A stretch of DNA of 29,232 nucleotides from JAVKDP01 sp040222185. Its GTDB lineage: Bacteria; Bacteroidota; Rhodothermia; Balneolales; Balneolaceae. Shown piece by piece: positions 23,467-29,232 of this stretch. Where the stretch lies: the NCBI GenBank assembly GCA_040222185.1, contig JAVKDP010000089.1:1-29232 (forward strand), in the 5' to 3' direction. The position numbers and the translations under genes were made by a program. The notes under the pieces are model-generated. The model was not told where the DNA came from, made no database searches, and saw only the letters and a list, made by a program, of their open reading frames with translations. The first letter of the stretch is position 1. Each line of letters opens with the position of its first letter.

Positions 23467-24012
23467 ATGTTGTTAAAAAAACGTGAAAGAGATGGTGCAG
23501 AGATCAATGGTTCGTCTATGGCGGATATTGCATTCCTGCTACTCATTTTCTTCCTTGTAACCACTACTATCAATGTGGATACAGGTATTGGGATGGTACT
23601 TCCTCCACCTTTAGATCCGGAAGTTGAGCCACCACCGATTCGTGAGAGAAATCTTATGAATATACTGGTGAGCGCTCAGGGATTAATTCTTATGGATGAG
23701 CAACCCGTTGCTATAAATGATGTTCGTGAAAAACTCAAAGAGTTTATTGCTAACCCTGAAAACAACGAGGAACTCGCAATTTCCCCTGAAGCAGCTATTG
23801 TATCTCTTAAAACTCAACGAGAAACTCCTTACAAAGTTTACATTGATATGTTAGATGAAGTAATGGGTGCGTACAAAGAGTTAAGGGATGCAGCCTCAAG
23901 ATCAAATTACGGTGTGGAATACGCTAAATTGGTTGCAGGTAGCCCACAGCAGGATAACATCAAGAAGATGTTCCCTAAGAAAATTTCAATTGCTGAACCA
24001 CCAGAGAACTAG
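23467..24012 (+). CDS. ExbD/TolR family protein, first copy
   Basis: Single-pass inner-membrane subunit that sits in the ExbB pentamer and carries protons. The 181-residue protein has the short cytoplasmic head, then the membrane helix MADIAFLLLIFFLVTT with the essential aspartate (Asp20), followed by a periplasmic domain. The domain is longer than in standard ExbD (about 140 residues), and a Pro-rich PPPLDPEVEPPPIRE stretch follows the helix. The next gene starts two bases after this stop and is a second, shorter ExbD-like protein, suggesting a heterodimer of the two. Confidence 0.92.
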   Translation: MLLKKRERDGAEINGSSMADIAFLLLIFFLVTTTINVDTGIGMVLPPPLDPEVEPPPIRERNLMNILVSAQGLILMDEQPVAINDVREKLKEFIANPENNEELAISPEAAIVSLKTQRETPYKVYIDMLDEVMGAYKELRDAASRSNYGVEYAKLVAGSPQQDNIKKMFPKKISIAEPPEN

Positions 24013-24014
24013 TT

Positions 24015-24461
24015 ATGGCTCACTTTAAAAAGAAACAAGCTGGAACAAAACAAGAGGTGCCTACATCTGCTATGCCTGATGTGGTATTTATGTTGTTGTT
24101 CTTTTTTATGGTAACCACGGTACTTCGTGAAGTTACGCTAAAAGTGAAACTAGATCTTACTACTGCAACTCATATTGAGAAAATTGAAGAGAAACGATTG
24201 GTTTCCTATATATACATGGGGCCTGAGCGTTTACCTAATAATCAATATGGTGAAGATAAGGTACAAATTGATGACTCTATCCAGCCTGATATAGGAGCAA
24301 TCCGAAATATCATGTACGACAAGTTGATAGACGAACCAAGATTAATTGTATCCTTACGTGTAGATGAGAATTCTGAGTTTGGATTGCTGACTGATGTTCA
24401 GAAAGAACTTCAACAAGCTCAAACATTGAGAATTAATTACTCTACCAAACGCGAAGATTAA
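24015..24461 (+). CDS. ExbD/TolR family protein, second copy
   Basis: The 148-residue protein has the helix MPDVVFMLLFFFMVTTVLRE with the proton-carrying aspartate (Asp22), and a periplasmic domain with KVKLDLTTATHIEK and a conserved-looking VSLRVDENSEFGLLTDVQKEL end. It differs from the first copy in the linker and periplasmic domain, so this is an old duplication and not a recent tandem repeat. Tandem exbD pairs are characteristic of Bacteroidota. The operon ends here with a terminator. Confidence 0.92.
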   Translation: MAHFKKKQAGTKQEVPTSAMPDVVFMLLFFFMVTTVLREVTLKVKLDLTTATHIEKIEEKRLVSYIYMGPERLPNNQYGEDKVQIDDSIQPDIGAIRNIMYDKLIDEPRLIVSLRVDENSEFGLLTDVQKELQQAQTLRINYSTKRED

Positions 24462-24485
24462 TTTTCTACGTTTCAAAAAGTTTAA

Positions 24486-24517
24486 GGCAACCACGCCCAG
24501 CGTGGCTGCCTTTTTTT
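24486..24517 (+). terminator. Rho-independent terminator of the ExbB/ExbD operon
   Basis: An 11-bp stem with one mismatch (GGCAACCACGC at 24486-24496 against GCGTGGCTGCC at 24500-24510) has a 3-base loop and is followed by seven T residues (24511-24517). It lies 13 bases before thiL, so thiL must have its own promoter or rely on readthrough. Confidence 0.9.
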
Positions 24518-24530
24518 ATTTTTAAAAACT

Positions 24531-25559
24531 ATGTCTGAAGAATTCAAAACAATACAAAGCATCGGAAGGAAAGGGCTGCTAAATGAACTAGCTCAATTTA
24601 CAGGATCGAAGCAATCTTCCACTAAATCAAGTATAGGTGATGATGCAGCGGTAATAACAGAGACCGATGGATCGTTGACTCTGCTAACAACCGACACATT
24701 TGTGGAAGGGGTAGATTTTGATCCCAGCTATACTCCATTTACTCATTTTGGATATAAAATGGTTTCTTCAAGCATAAGTGACATTTACGCTATGAATGGG
24801 ATGCCGTCCTCTTTAGTAGTGAGTTTGGCATTACCGAATCGTATGTCGGTTCAAATGGTAAAAGACTTATATGTAGGTATAGATAACGCCTGTAAGAAAC
24901 ATGATGTAGAAGTTGTAGGAGGAGACTTAACAGGTAATCACAATCATGCTGTGATAACAGTTTCAGTGTATGGTAAAGCAGATGCTGATAAAATCACTTA
25001 TAGAAAAGGTGGCAATATTGGTGATGCCATTTGTGTTACTGGAGATGTAGGTGGTGCAATTGCAGGACTTCGGATTTTGATGAGGGAAAAACAGTTTTGG
25101 CAACAACATGGTGACCAGGCTGCACAACCTGATTTGGAAGATTATAAGTACGTAGTGAAGCGGCAATTGATGCCAGAAGCAAGAAGGGATCTTATTGAAG
25201 CTCTGGATTCTCAAAGTATTATCCCAACCTCTATGATTGATATTACACAAGGAATTGTGAATGAAGTAACTGAGATATGTGAAGCCTCTGATCTTGGAGC
25301 ATATTTATACCAGGCTGCTTTACCTATTGCTATCGAAACTCGGCACGTTGCAGACGAAATGGAAGAAGATGTTGATCGTTACGCCCTGTTTGGAGGTGAA
25401 GATCTGGAACTTCTATTTACACTCTCCGAATTACAGGTGGAAAAATTTATCGAACATTTTAAGGACTTTGCAGTAATAGGTCGATTGACTCCAAAAGATG
25501 AAGGGCTAAATATGCAAACAGCAGAAGGTGCAGTAGTAAGTTTTGATGATTTGTCATAA
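24531..25559 (+). CDS. thiL: Thiamine-monophosphate kinase
   Basis: Phosphorylates thiamine monophosphate to thiamine diphosphate with ATP, the last step of cofactor synthesis. The 342-residue protein has the PurM-like fold signatures: IGDDAAVI near residue 36, LLTTDTFVEGVDFD, DIYAMNGMPSSLVVSLALP and VVGGDLTG, then the C-domain with GDVGGAIAGL and the ending FGGEDLELLFT. The metal-binding aspartates of GDDA and GGD are present. No other thi genes are nearby. It begins only 13 bases after the exb terminator, leaving little room for a separate promoter. Confidence 0.94.
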   Translation: MSEEFKTIQSIGRKGLLNELAQFTGSKQSSTKSSIGDDAAVITETDGSLTLLTTDTFVEGVDFDPSYTPFTHFGYKMVSSSISDIYAMNGMPSSLVVSLALPNRMSVQMVKDLYVGIDNACKKHDVEVVGGDLTGNHNHAVITVSVYGKADADKITYRKGGNIGDAICVTGDVGGAIAGLRILMREKQFWQQHGDQAAQPDLEDYKYVVKRQLMPEARRDLIEALDSQSIIPTSMIDITQGIVNEVTEICEASDLGAYLYQAALPIAIETRHVADEMEEDVDRYALFGGEDLELLFTLSELQVEKFIEHFKDFAVIGRLTPKDEGLNMQTAEGAVVSFDDLS

Positions 25560-25568
25560 GGAATTTAG

Positions 25569-25583
25569 TGGCACGTTTTTTGC
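25569..25583 (+). promoter_or_regulatory. Sigma-54 (RpoN) promoter upstream of ftsH
   Basis: TGGCACG-N4-TTGC matches the -24/-12 consensus at all fixed positions, with GG (25570-25571) and GC (25582-25583) separated by exactly 10 bases. It starts 10 bases after the thiL stop, and transcription would start near 25595, giving a leader of about 65 bases before the ftsH ATG at 25660. Enhancer-binding sites are not identified. Confidence 0.6.
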
Positions 25584-25659
25584 CCACACATTGTTACATT
25601 GAGAAGTCAATAGAGTTTCGAATTCGTTATATTGATAAAAATTTTAAGTATAAGTATTG

Positions 25660-27765
25660 ATGGCCGATCAAAAGCCCACTCCAAAAAAGCCGATAAAAAC
25701 ACCACTAGGTAACAAACCTGGTAATGCGCCAAAATTTCCTACCTGGGGTTTTCTGGTAATTATCTTGTTGTTGATTGTTGTTCAATTCATGTTTCTAAAT
25801 CCTGAAGCAGGTAATGGAATAAAATACAGTGAGTTTCTTAATCATGTGAAAGGCGGTTACGTTGAAGAAATAGTGATTAAGAATGGGGTCAACATTTATG
25901 GAAAATACAATGATAAGGCTGAACAAGACGGAATTATAAGCCGGCCTATCCAAAATGAAAGTCCATTAAATCTCTCATCAAATACTTCCGAAGAGTACAA
26001 GGCTTTTATTACAACGATGCTTCCCGGAGATGAAATACGTCCTCTTCTTGATGAAGCCGAAGTGACTTACGATGTTCGCATAGAAGAAGAGTGGTTTAGT
26101 GGCGTATTCATGTGGCTTATTATGATCGCACTTGCTGTAGGTTTCTGGGTATTCATATTTAGAAAAATGAATCCTGGTCAGCAGGTTCTTAACATAGGAA
26201 AGAACAAAGCTGCTCTTTACGATCAACAGACGGATACCAAGATTACCTTCAAAGATGTTGCAGGGCTAGAGGAAGCAAAAGAAGAGGTTAAAGAGATTGT
26301 AGACTTTTTAAATAGCCCTGATAAGTTCACCAAATTAGGTGGTAAGATTCCAAAAGGAGCGCTATTGGTTGGTGCTCCAGGAACGGGTAAAACTCTATTG
26401 GCTAAAGCTGTTGCAGGTGAAGCTGGCGTACCATTCTTTTCACTTTCAGGATCTGATTTTGTGGAAATGTTTGTAGGTGTTGGAGCTGCACGTGTTAGAG
26501 ATCTTTTTAAACAAGCCAAAGAAAAAGCCCCGTGTATTGTTTTTATTGATGAGATTGATGCAATAGGACGTTCCAGGGGAAAGGGGCAAATGCCAGGTTC
26601 AAACGATGAGAGAGAAAATACATTGAACTCTCTGCTTGTTGAAATGGATGGTTTTGCTACCGATTCAGGTGTAATTATACTTGCTGCTACTAATCGTCCT
26701 GATGTACTTGATAACGCGTTACTAAGGCCAGGTCGATTTGATCGTCAGATAAGCATTGATAAGCCTGATATTGTTGGGCGTGAAGCAATTTTCAAAGTTC
26801 ACCTTAAGCCACTAAAGCTTAACAAAGATGTTGATCCTAAAAAGTTATCAGCTCAAACACCAGGTTTTGCTGGAGCTGAAATTGCAAATGTGTGTAATGA
26901 AGCTGCGCTAATAGCGGCTCGTGGAAATAAATCTTCAGTTGGAATAAGTGATTTCAATGATGCAATCGACAGAGTTATTGGTGGCCTTGAGAAGAAGAAC
27001 AAGATCATATCTCCTGAAGAGAAAAAGATTGTAGCTTATCATGAAGCAGGGCATGCGGTTGCAGGCTGGTATCTTGAGCATGCCGATCCATTGGTAAAAG
27101 TTTCTATCGTTCCTAGAGGGATAGCTGCACTAGGGTATGCTCAATATCTACCGAAAGAACAGTTCTTGTACCAGACAGAACAGCTGGTTGATGAAATGTG
27201 TATGACACTTGGAGGACGAGCTGCAGAAGAGATTATATTCGGAAAAATATCTACCGGAGCTTTAAGTGATTTGGAAAGAGTCACAAAAGTAGCTTACAGC
27301 ATCGTAACGGTATATGGTATGAATGATAAGATCGGAAATATTTCTTATTACGATTCTAAGCAGAGTGAGTACAACTTCAATAAGCCATATTCTGATGCTA
27401 CTGCAAAAGTAATAGATGAGGAAGTCAAAAAGATTATTGACGATGCTTACAACAGGACGCTTGAACTTCTTACTGAGAAGAAATCAGAGCTGGAAATTCT
27501 GGCAAAAGAACTTCTCGAAAAAGAGATCCTCTTCCAGGCAGATCTAGAGACACTAATTGGTAAAAGGCCATTTGAAAGACAGACTACTTATGAAGCTTAT
27601 ACAAATGGAAAAGCAGCAGAAAAGAAAGAAGCTGATGAAAAGAAAAAATCAGTAAAGAAAGCGGCTCCAAAAAAGAAAAAGCCAAAAGTTGAGAAAGAAA
27701 AAAGTGTAGAAGAAACACAAGAAGAAAGTACAGAGCCGAAAGACGATAATACTGATAATGTCTAG
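25660..27765 (+). CDS. ftsH: ATP-dependent zinc metalloprotease FtsH
   Basis: Membrane-anchored AAA+ protease that degrades misassembled membrane proteins and short-lived regulators. I use ATG 25660 rather than TTG 25657, giving 701 residues. Order: Lys/Pro-rich head, first membrane segment (about 30-47), periplasmic domain, second membrane segment (about 148-167), AAA+ domain with Walker A GAPGTGKT (238-245), Walker B IVFIDEID (about 293-300) and second region of homology ATNRPDVLDNALLRPGRFDR, then the zinc-binding HEAGHA (461-466) of the M41 peptidase domain. The last 65 residues are a Lys/Glu tail, longer than in E. coli FtsH, typical of Bacteroidota. It is preceded by a sigma-54-like promoter. 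Confidence 0.96.
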   Translation: MADQKPTPKKPIKTPLGNKPGNAPKFPTWGFLVIILLLIVVQFMFLNPEAGNGIKYSEFLNHVKGGYVEEIVIKNGVNIYGKYNDKAEQDGIISRPIQNESPLNLSSNTSEEYKAFITTMLPGDEIRPLLDEAEVTYDVRIEEEWFSGVFMWLIMIALAVGFWVFIFRKMNPGQQVLNIGKNKAALYDQQTDTKITFKDVAGLEEAKEEVKEIVDFLNSPDKFTKLGGKIPKGALLVGAPGTGKTLLAKAVAGEAGVPFFSLSGSDFVEMFVGVGAARVRDLFKQAKEKAPCIVFIDEIDAIGRSRGKGQMPGSNDERENTLNSLLVEMDGFATDSGVIILAATNRPDVLDNALLRPGRFDRQISIDKPDIVGREAIFKVHLKPLKLNKDVDPKKLSAQTPGFAGAEIANVCNEAALIAARGNKSSVGISDFNDAIDRVIGGLEKKNKIISPEEKKIVAYHEAGHAVAGWYLEHADPLVKVSIVPRGIAALGYAQYLPKEQFLYQTEQLVDEMCMTLGGRAAEEIIFGKISTGALSDLERVTKVAYSIVTVYGMNDKIGNISYYDSKQSEYNFNKPYSDATAKVIDEEVKKIIDDAYNRTLELLTEKKSELEILAKELLEKEILFQADLETLIGKRPFERQTTYEAYTNGKAAEKKEADEKKKSVKKAAPKKKKPKVEKEKSVEETQEESTEPKDDNTDNV

Positions 27766-27782
27766 TTTTGATGGTGTTAAAG

Positions 27783-27810
27783 GCGTTGATAACATTTAGA
27801 TAATCAACGC
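27783..27810. repeat. Inverted repeat between ftsH and the TonB-dependent receptor gene
   Basis: GCGTTGAT (27783-27790) and ATCAACGC (27803-27810) are perfect 8-bp arms around a 12-base spacer. There is no T-run on either strand, so a regulator site or transcript hairpin is more likely than a terminator. Confidence 0.45.
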
Positions 27811-27839
27811 ATAACAGAAGCATAAACTCAGGATAACAG

Positions 27840-27865
27840 TACCGCAAAGAGTGTGCGGTAGTTTT
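27840..27865 (+). terminator. Hairpin with short T-run downstream of ftsH
   Basis: TACCGCA (27840-27846) and TGCGGTA (27854-27860) form a perfect 7-bp stem with a 7-base loop, followed by GTTTTA. The weak U-tract makes it a possible, not a certain, terminator for ftsH. Confidence 0.4.
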
Positions 27866-27911
27866 AGGTCGCAAAGATGAACGCGAACTAAAAATAAAAA
27901 TCAGCACACTC

Positions 27912-28772
27912 GTGAATAAAATAAAACACGCACTTTTCCTTCTTCTTGCGCTTACTTTTTCTACTAATCTTTTAGCGCAAAGCCAGGGAAAAATCGTTGG
28001 TACCGTTGTTGACGCCGAAACAGGCGAAACTCTTATCGGTGTTAACGTTGTAATAGAAGGTAGCCTGCAAGGAACAGCTACCGATATAGATGGAAATTAT
28101 ACCATCCGCAAAGTAAATCCTGGTACTTATAATTTAATTGTAAGCTACCTTTCATTTGCTACTCAAACTATCACTGGCGTAATTGTTGGTGACGGAGAAA
28201 CCATAAAGCTTGATATTACACTTCAGCCAGAATCAGAGTTTTTGGATGAAATTGTAGTACAGGCCGATGCTATTCTAAATAGTGAAGCAGGGCTATTGCG
28301 CCAACGGCAAAAGTCTATTGCTTTTTCTGATGCAATCTCTTCTGAGAGTATTTCCAAAACAGGAAGTGGAGATGCTGCAGGAGCACTGAAAAAGGTTGTC
28401 GGCGCTTCTGTTATTGGTGGAAAATACGTTTATGTAAGAGGACTGGGAGATCGTTACTCCACAGCTCATCTTAATGGATCAGAACTACCAAGTGCAGATC
28501 CTGATAAAAATGCTTTCCAACTCGATCTTATTCCAAGCAATGTTATAGAGAATATTGTAACTGTAAAATCATTTACTCCAGACAAACCAGGTAACTTTAG
28601 TGGTGGATTGGTTGATGTTACAACGAAGGATTTTCCTGAGCGTCTCTTATTTAACTTTTCTACTTCTGTAGGTTACAATAGCAGAACTACTTTTAAAGAT
28701 GGTCTTGGATCAGAAAGAAGTAGTACCGATTTGATTGGTTTTAATACCGATAGAAGAGACTTGCTTATTTGA
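27912..28772 (+). CDS. TonB-dependent receptor, N-terminal part (interrupted)
   Basis: Outer-membrane receptor for TonB-driven uptake. It starts at GTG 27912 with a signal peptide (about residues 1-23, ending LLA-Q), then a carboxypeptidase-regulatory-like beta-sandwich (GKIVGTVVDAETGETLIGVN to about residue 103), then the plug domain with LDEIVVQAD, GDAAGALKKVVGASV, YVYVRGLGDRYS and FSGGLVDVTTKDF. Plug sequence of this type belongs to the large receptors found in Bacteroidota-like bacteria. The frame stops at TGA 28770-28772 (286 residues), inside an inverted duplicated segment. The same frame reopens after it, so the truncation is caused by that segment alone. Confidence 0.85.
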   Translation: MNKIKHALFLLLALTFSTNLLAQSQGKIVGTVVDAETGETLIGVNVVIEGSLQGTATDIDGNYTIRKVNPGTYNLIVSYLSFATQTITGVIVGDGETIKLDITLQPESEFLDEIVVQADAILNSEAGLLRQRQKSIAFSDAISSESISKTGSGDAAGALKKVVGASVIGGKYVYVRGLGDRYSTAHLNGSELPSADPDKNAFQLDLIPSNVIENIVTVKSFTPDKPGNFSGGLVDVTTKDFPERLLFNFSTSVGYNSRTTFKDGLGSERSSTDLIGFNTDRRDLLI

Positions 28773-28965
28773 TCCAAAGTATCGGAACTAGCTACGTGAT
28801 CGGGATCAAATGCCAGTATCGAGTTTGATTGATCCGGAATATTCCCGTTTAAATCAGTGATGATGGTTGGCAAGTCTCTTCTATCGGTATTAAAACCAAT
28901 CAAATCGGTACTGGCATTTGATCCCGATCACGTAGCTAGTTCCGATACTTTGGATCAAATAAGCA
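28722..28965. repeat. Local inverted duplication (arms A-B-x-A'-B') inside the receptor gene
   Basis: Arm A (28722-28764, 43 bases) is the exact reverse complement of A' (28870-28912); arm B (28762-28818, 57 bases) is the exact reverse complement of B' (28909-28965). Between B and A' lie 51 unique bases (28819-28869). Taking A, then the reverse complement of 28819-28869, then B' gives one uninterrupted reading frame running DRRDLPTIITDLNGNIPDQ and onward into the downstream coding sequence. The arrangement is therefore the original 151-base segment inverted, with A kept on its left and B' on its right. Net gain is 93 bases, 31 codons, so the frame downstream is unchanged. Junction microhomologies are TGC (28762-28764) and TACT (28909-28912). 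Confidence 0.95.
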
Positions 28966-29232
28966 GGTCATTTAATAGCGAGATGACACCAAGGCAAATT
29001 ACAATTCCTTTTAATACAGGATTATCAGTATCACTTGGAAACGAATTTGTAGCTCTTAATAAAGAATTCGGCTATATAGTTGGTTTTTCTCATAACAGAA
29101 GTTTTTCTGCTTATGATAATGGTCAAAATGGTATCTACCAGCTTATCGGTTCCTTGGATAACGACACTGAGCTTAATGCTCTTAACGAGTTACGCGATAC
29201 AAGAACAGAAGAAAATATCGACCTCGGTGGTT
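28909..29232 (+). CDS. TonB-dependent receptor, continuation (partial, runs off the window)
   Basis: From about 28909 the receptor frame resumes in the same phase as the GTG at 27912 and stays open to the window edge. It reads as plug/barrel sequence: LAFDPDHVASSDTLDQISRS, TIPFNTGLSVSLGNEF, FGYIVGFSHNRSFSAYDNG. By itself it lacks a signal peptide and start; it is the rest of the receptor after the inverted duplication, either a broken gene or one that is intact in the true genome. In-frame ATG codons at 28860 and 28863 exist within the inverted copy but are unlikely to give a useful product. Confidence 0.75.

Noticed and set aside
28673..28903. 76-codon open frame on minus at the right end
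   Set aside because: It is fully explained by the inverted copy of the receptor sequence; read on minus it reproduces receptor residues, so it is not a separate gene.
28722..28965. Classic site-specific invertible element with terminal inverted repeats or an insertion sequence
   Set aside because: The arms are arranged A-B-x-A'-B', not as one pair of terminal repeats; there is no recombinase gene, no target-site duplication, and the inner sequence is the receptor's own coding sequence.
1..29232. tRNA/rRNA genes, CRISPR arrays, prophage or transposase genes
   Set aside because: None recognised on either strand; gaps are short and the coding content is core or lineage-typical.

Overview
The window looks like chromosomal core DNA from an AT-rich, Gram-negative member of the Bacteroidota/Balneolota lineage, Balneolaceae-like by gene content. 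The reasons are TonB-dependent receptors with carboxypeptidase-regulatory domains, several outer-membrane barrels, an ExbB-small protein-ExbD-ExbD operon, DUF2911, an AraC regulator with a membrane N-terminus, a long acidic-tailed ribosomal protein S1, and promoter elements close to the Bacteroidota -33 TTTG / -7 TAnnTTTG type. I see no phage, transposase, CRISPR array, tRNA or rRNA. The lineage is inferred from gene families, not from a marker-gene comparison.

Layout. 1-1962 (minus): rpsT, gpmI, then the first 11 codons of what looks like clpC. 2090-4853 (plus): cmk and rpsA with a strong terminator. 4836-7589: a divergent NAD-linked module, with an NrtR-type Nudix/winged-helix regulator on plus facing a two-gene SPFH + NAD-kinase-like operon on minus; two operator-like inverted repeats sit between them and one overlaps the operon promoter. 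7641-8965 (minus): an orphan MoxR ATPase and a small unknown protein. 9059-12472: uppP (plus) convergent with an IT-superfamily Na+/H+ antiporter and an Omp85-type barrel protein (minus). 12658-14291 (plus): pterin carbinolamine dehydratase, then rpsF-rpsR-rplI with a terminator. 14314-16262 (minus): AraC-type membrane regulator translationally coupled to a DUF2911 protein. 16263-16740: the only gene gap over 300 bases. 16741-22252 (plus): DsbD, then a large outer-membrane protein split by a frameshift in a (TA)5 tract. 22422-24517 (plus): ExbB/ExbD energising complex. 24531-27765: thiL and ftsH, the latter behind a textbook sigma-54 promoter sequence. 27912-29232: a TonB-dependent receptor interrupted by a local inverted duplication.

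How genes work together. Ribosomal proteins S20, S1, S6, S18 and L9 plus cmk, gpmI and ftsH are housekeeping. The envelope theme is strong: undecaprenyl-PP recycling, periplasmic disulfide reduction, an Omp85 barrel, a large outer-membrane barrel, the proton-motive-force-using ExbBD complex and the TonB-dependent receptor it would energise.

The most interesting points are: (1) the NrtR-SPFH-NAD-kinase-like module with operators overlapping its promoter, a candidate little-described NAD/ADP-ribose-responsive membrane system; (2) the A-B-x-A'-B' inverted duplication in the receptor gene, which has the signature of a double template switch and, if inverted through its 43-bp arms, would give an open frame; (3) the TA-tract frameshift in the large outer-membrane protein; (4) a sigma-54 promoter in front of ftsH.
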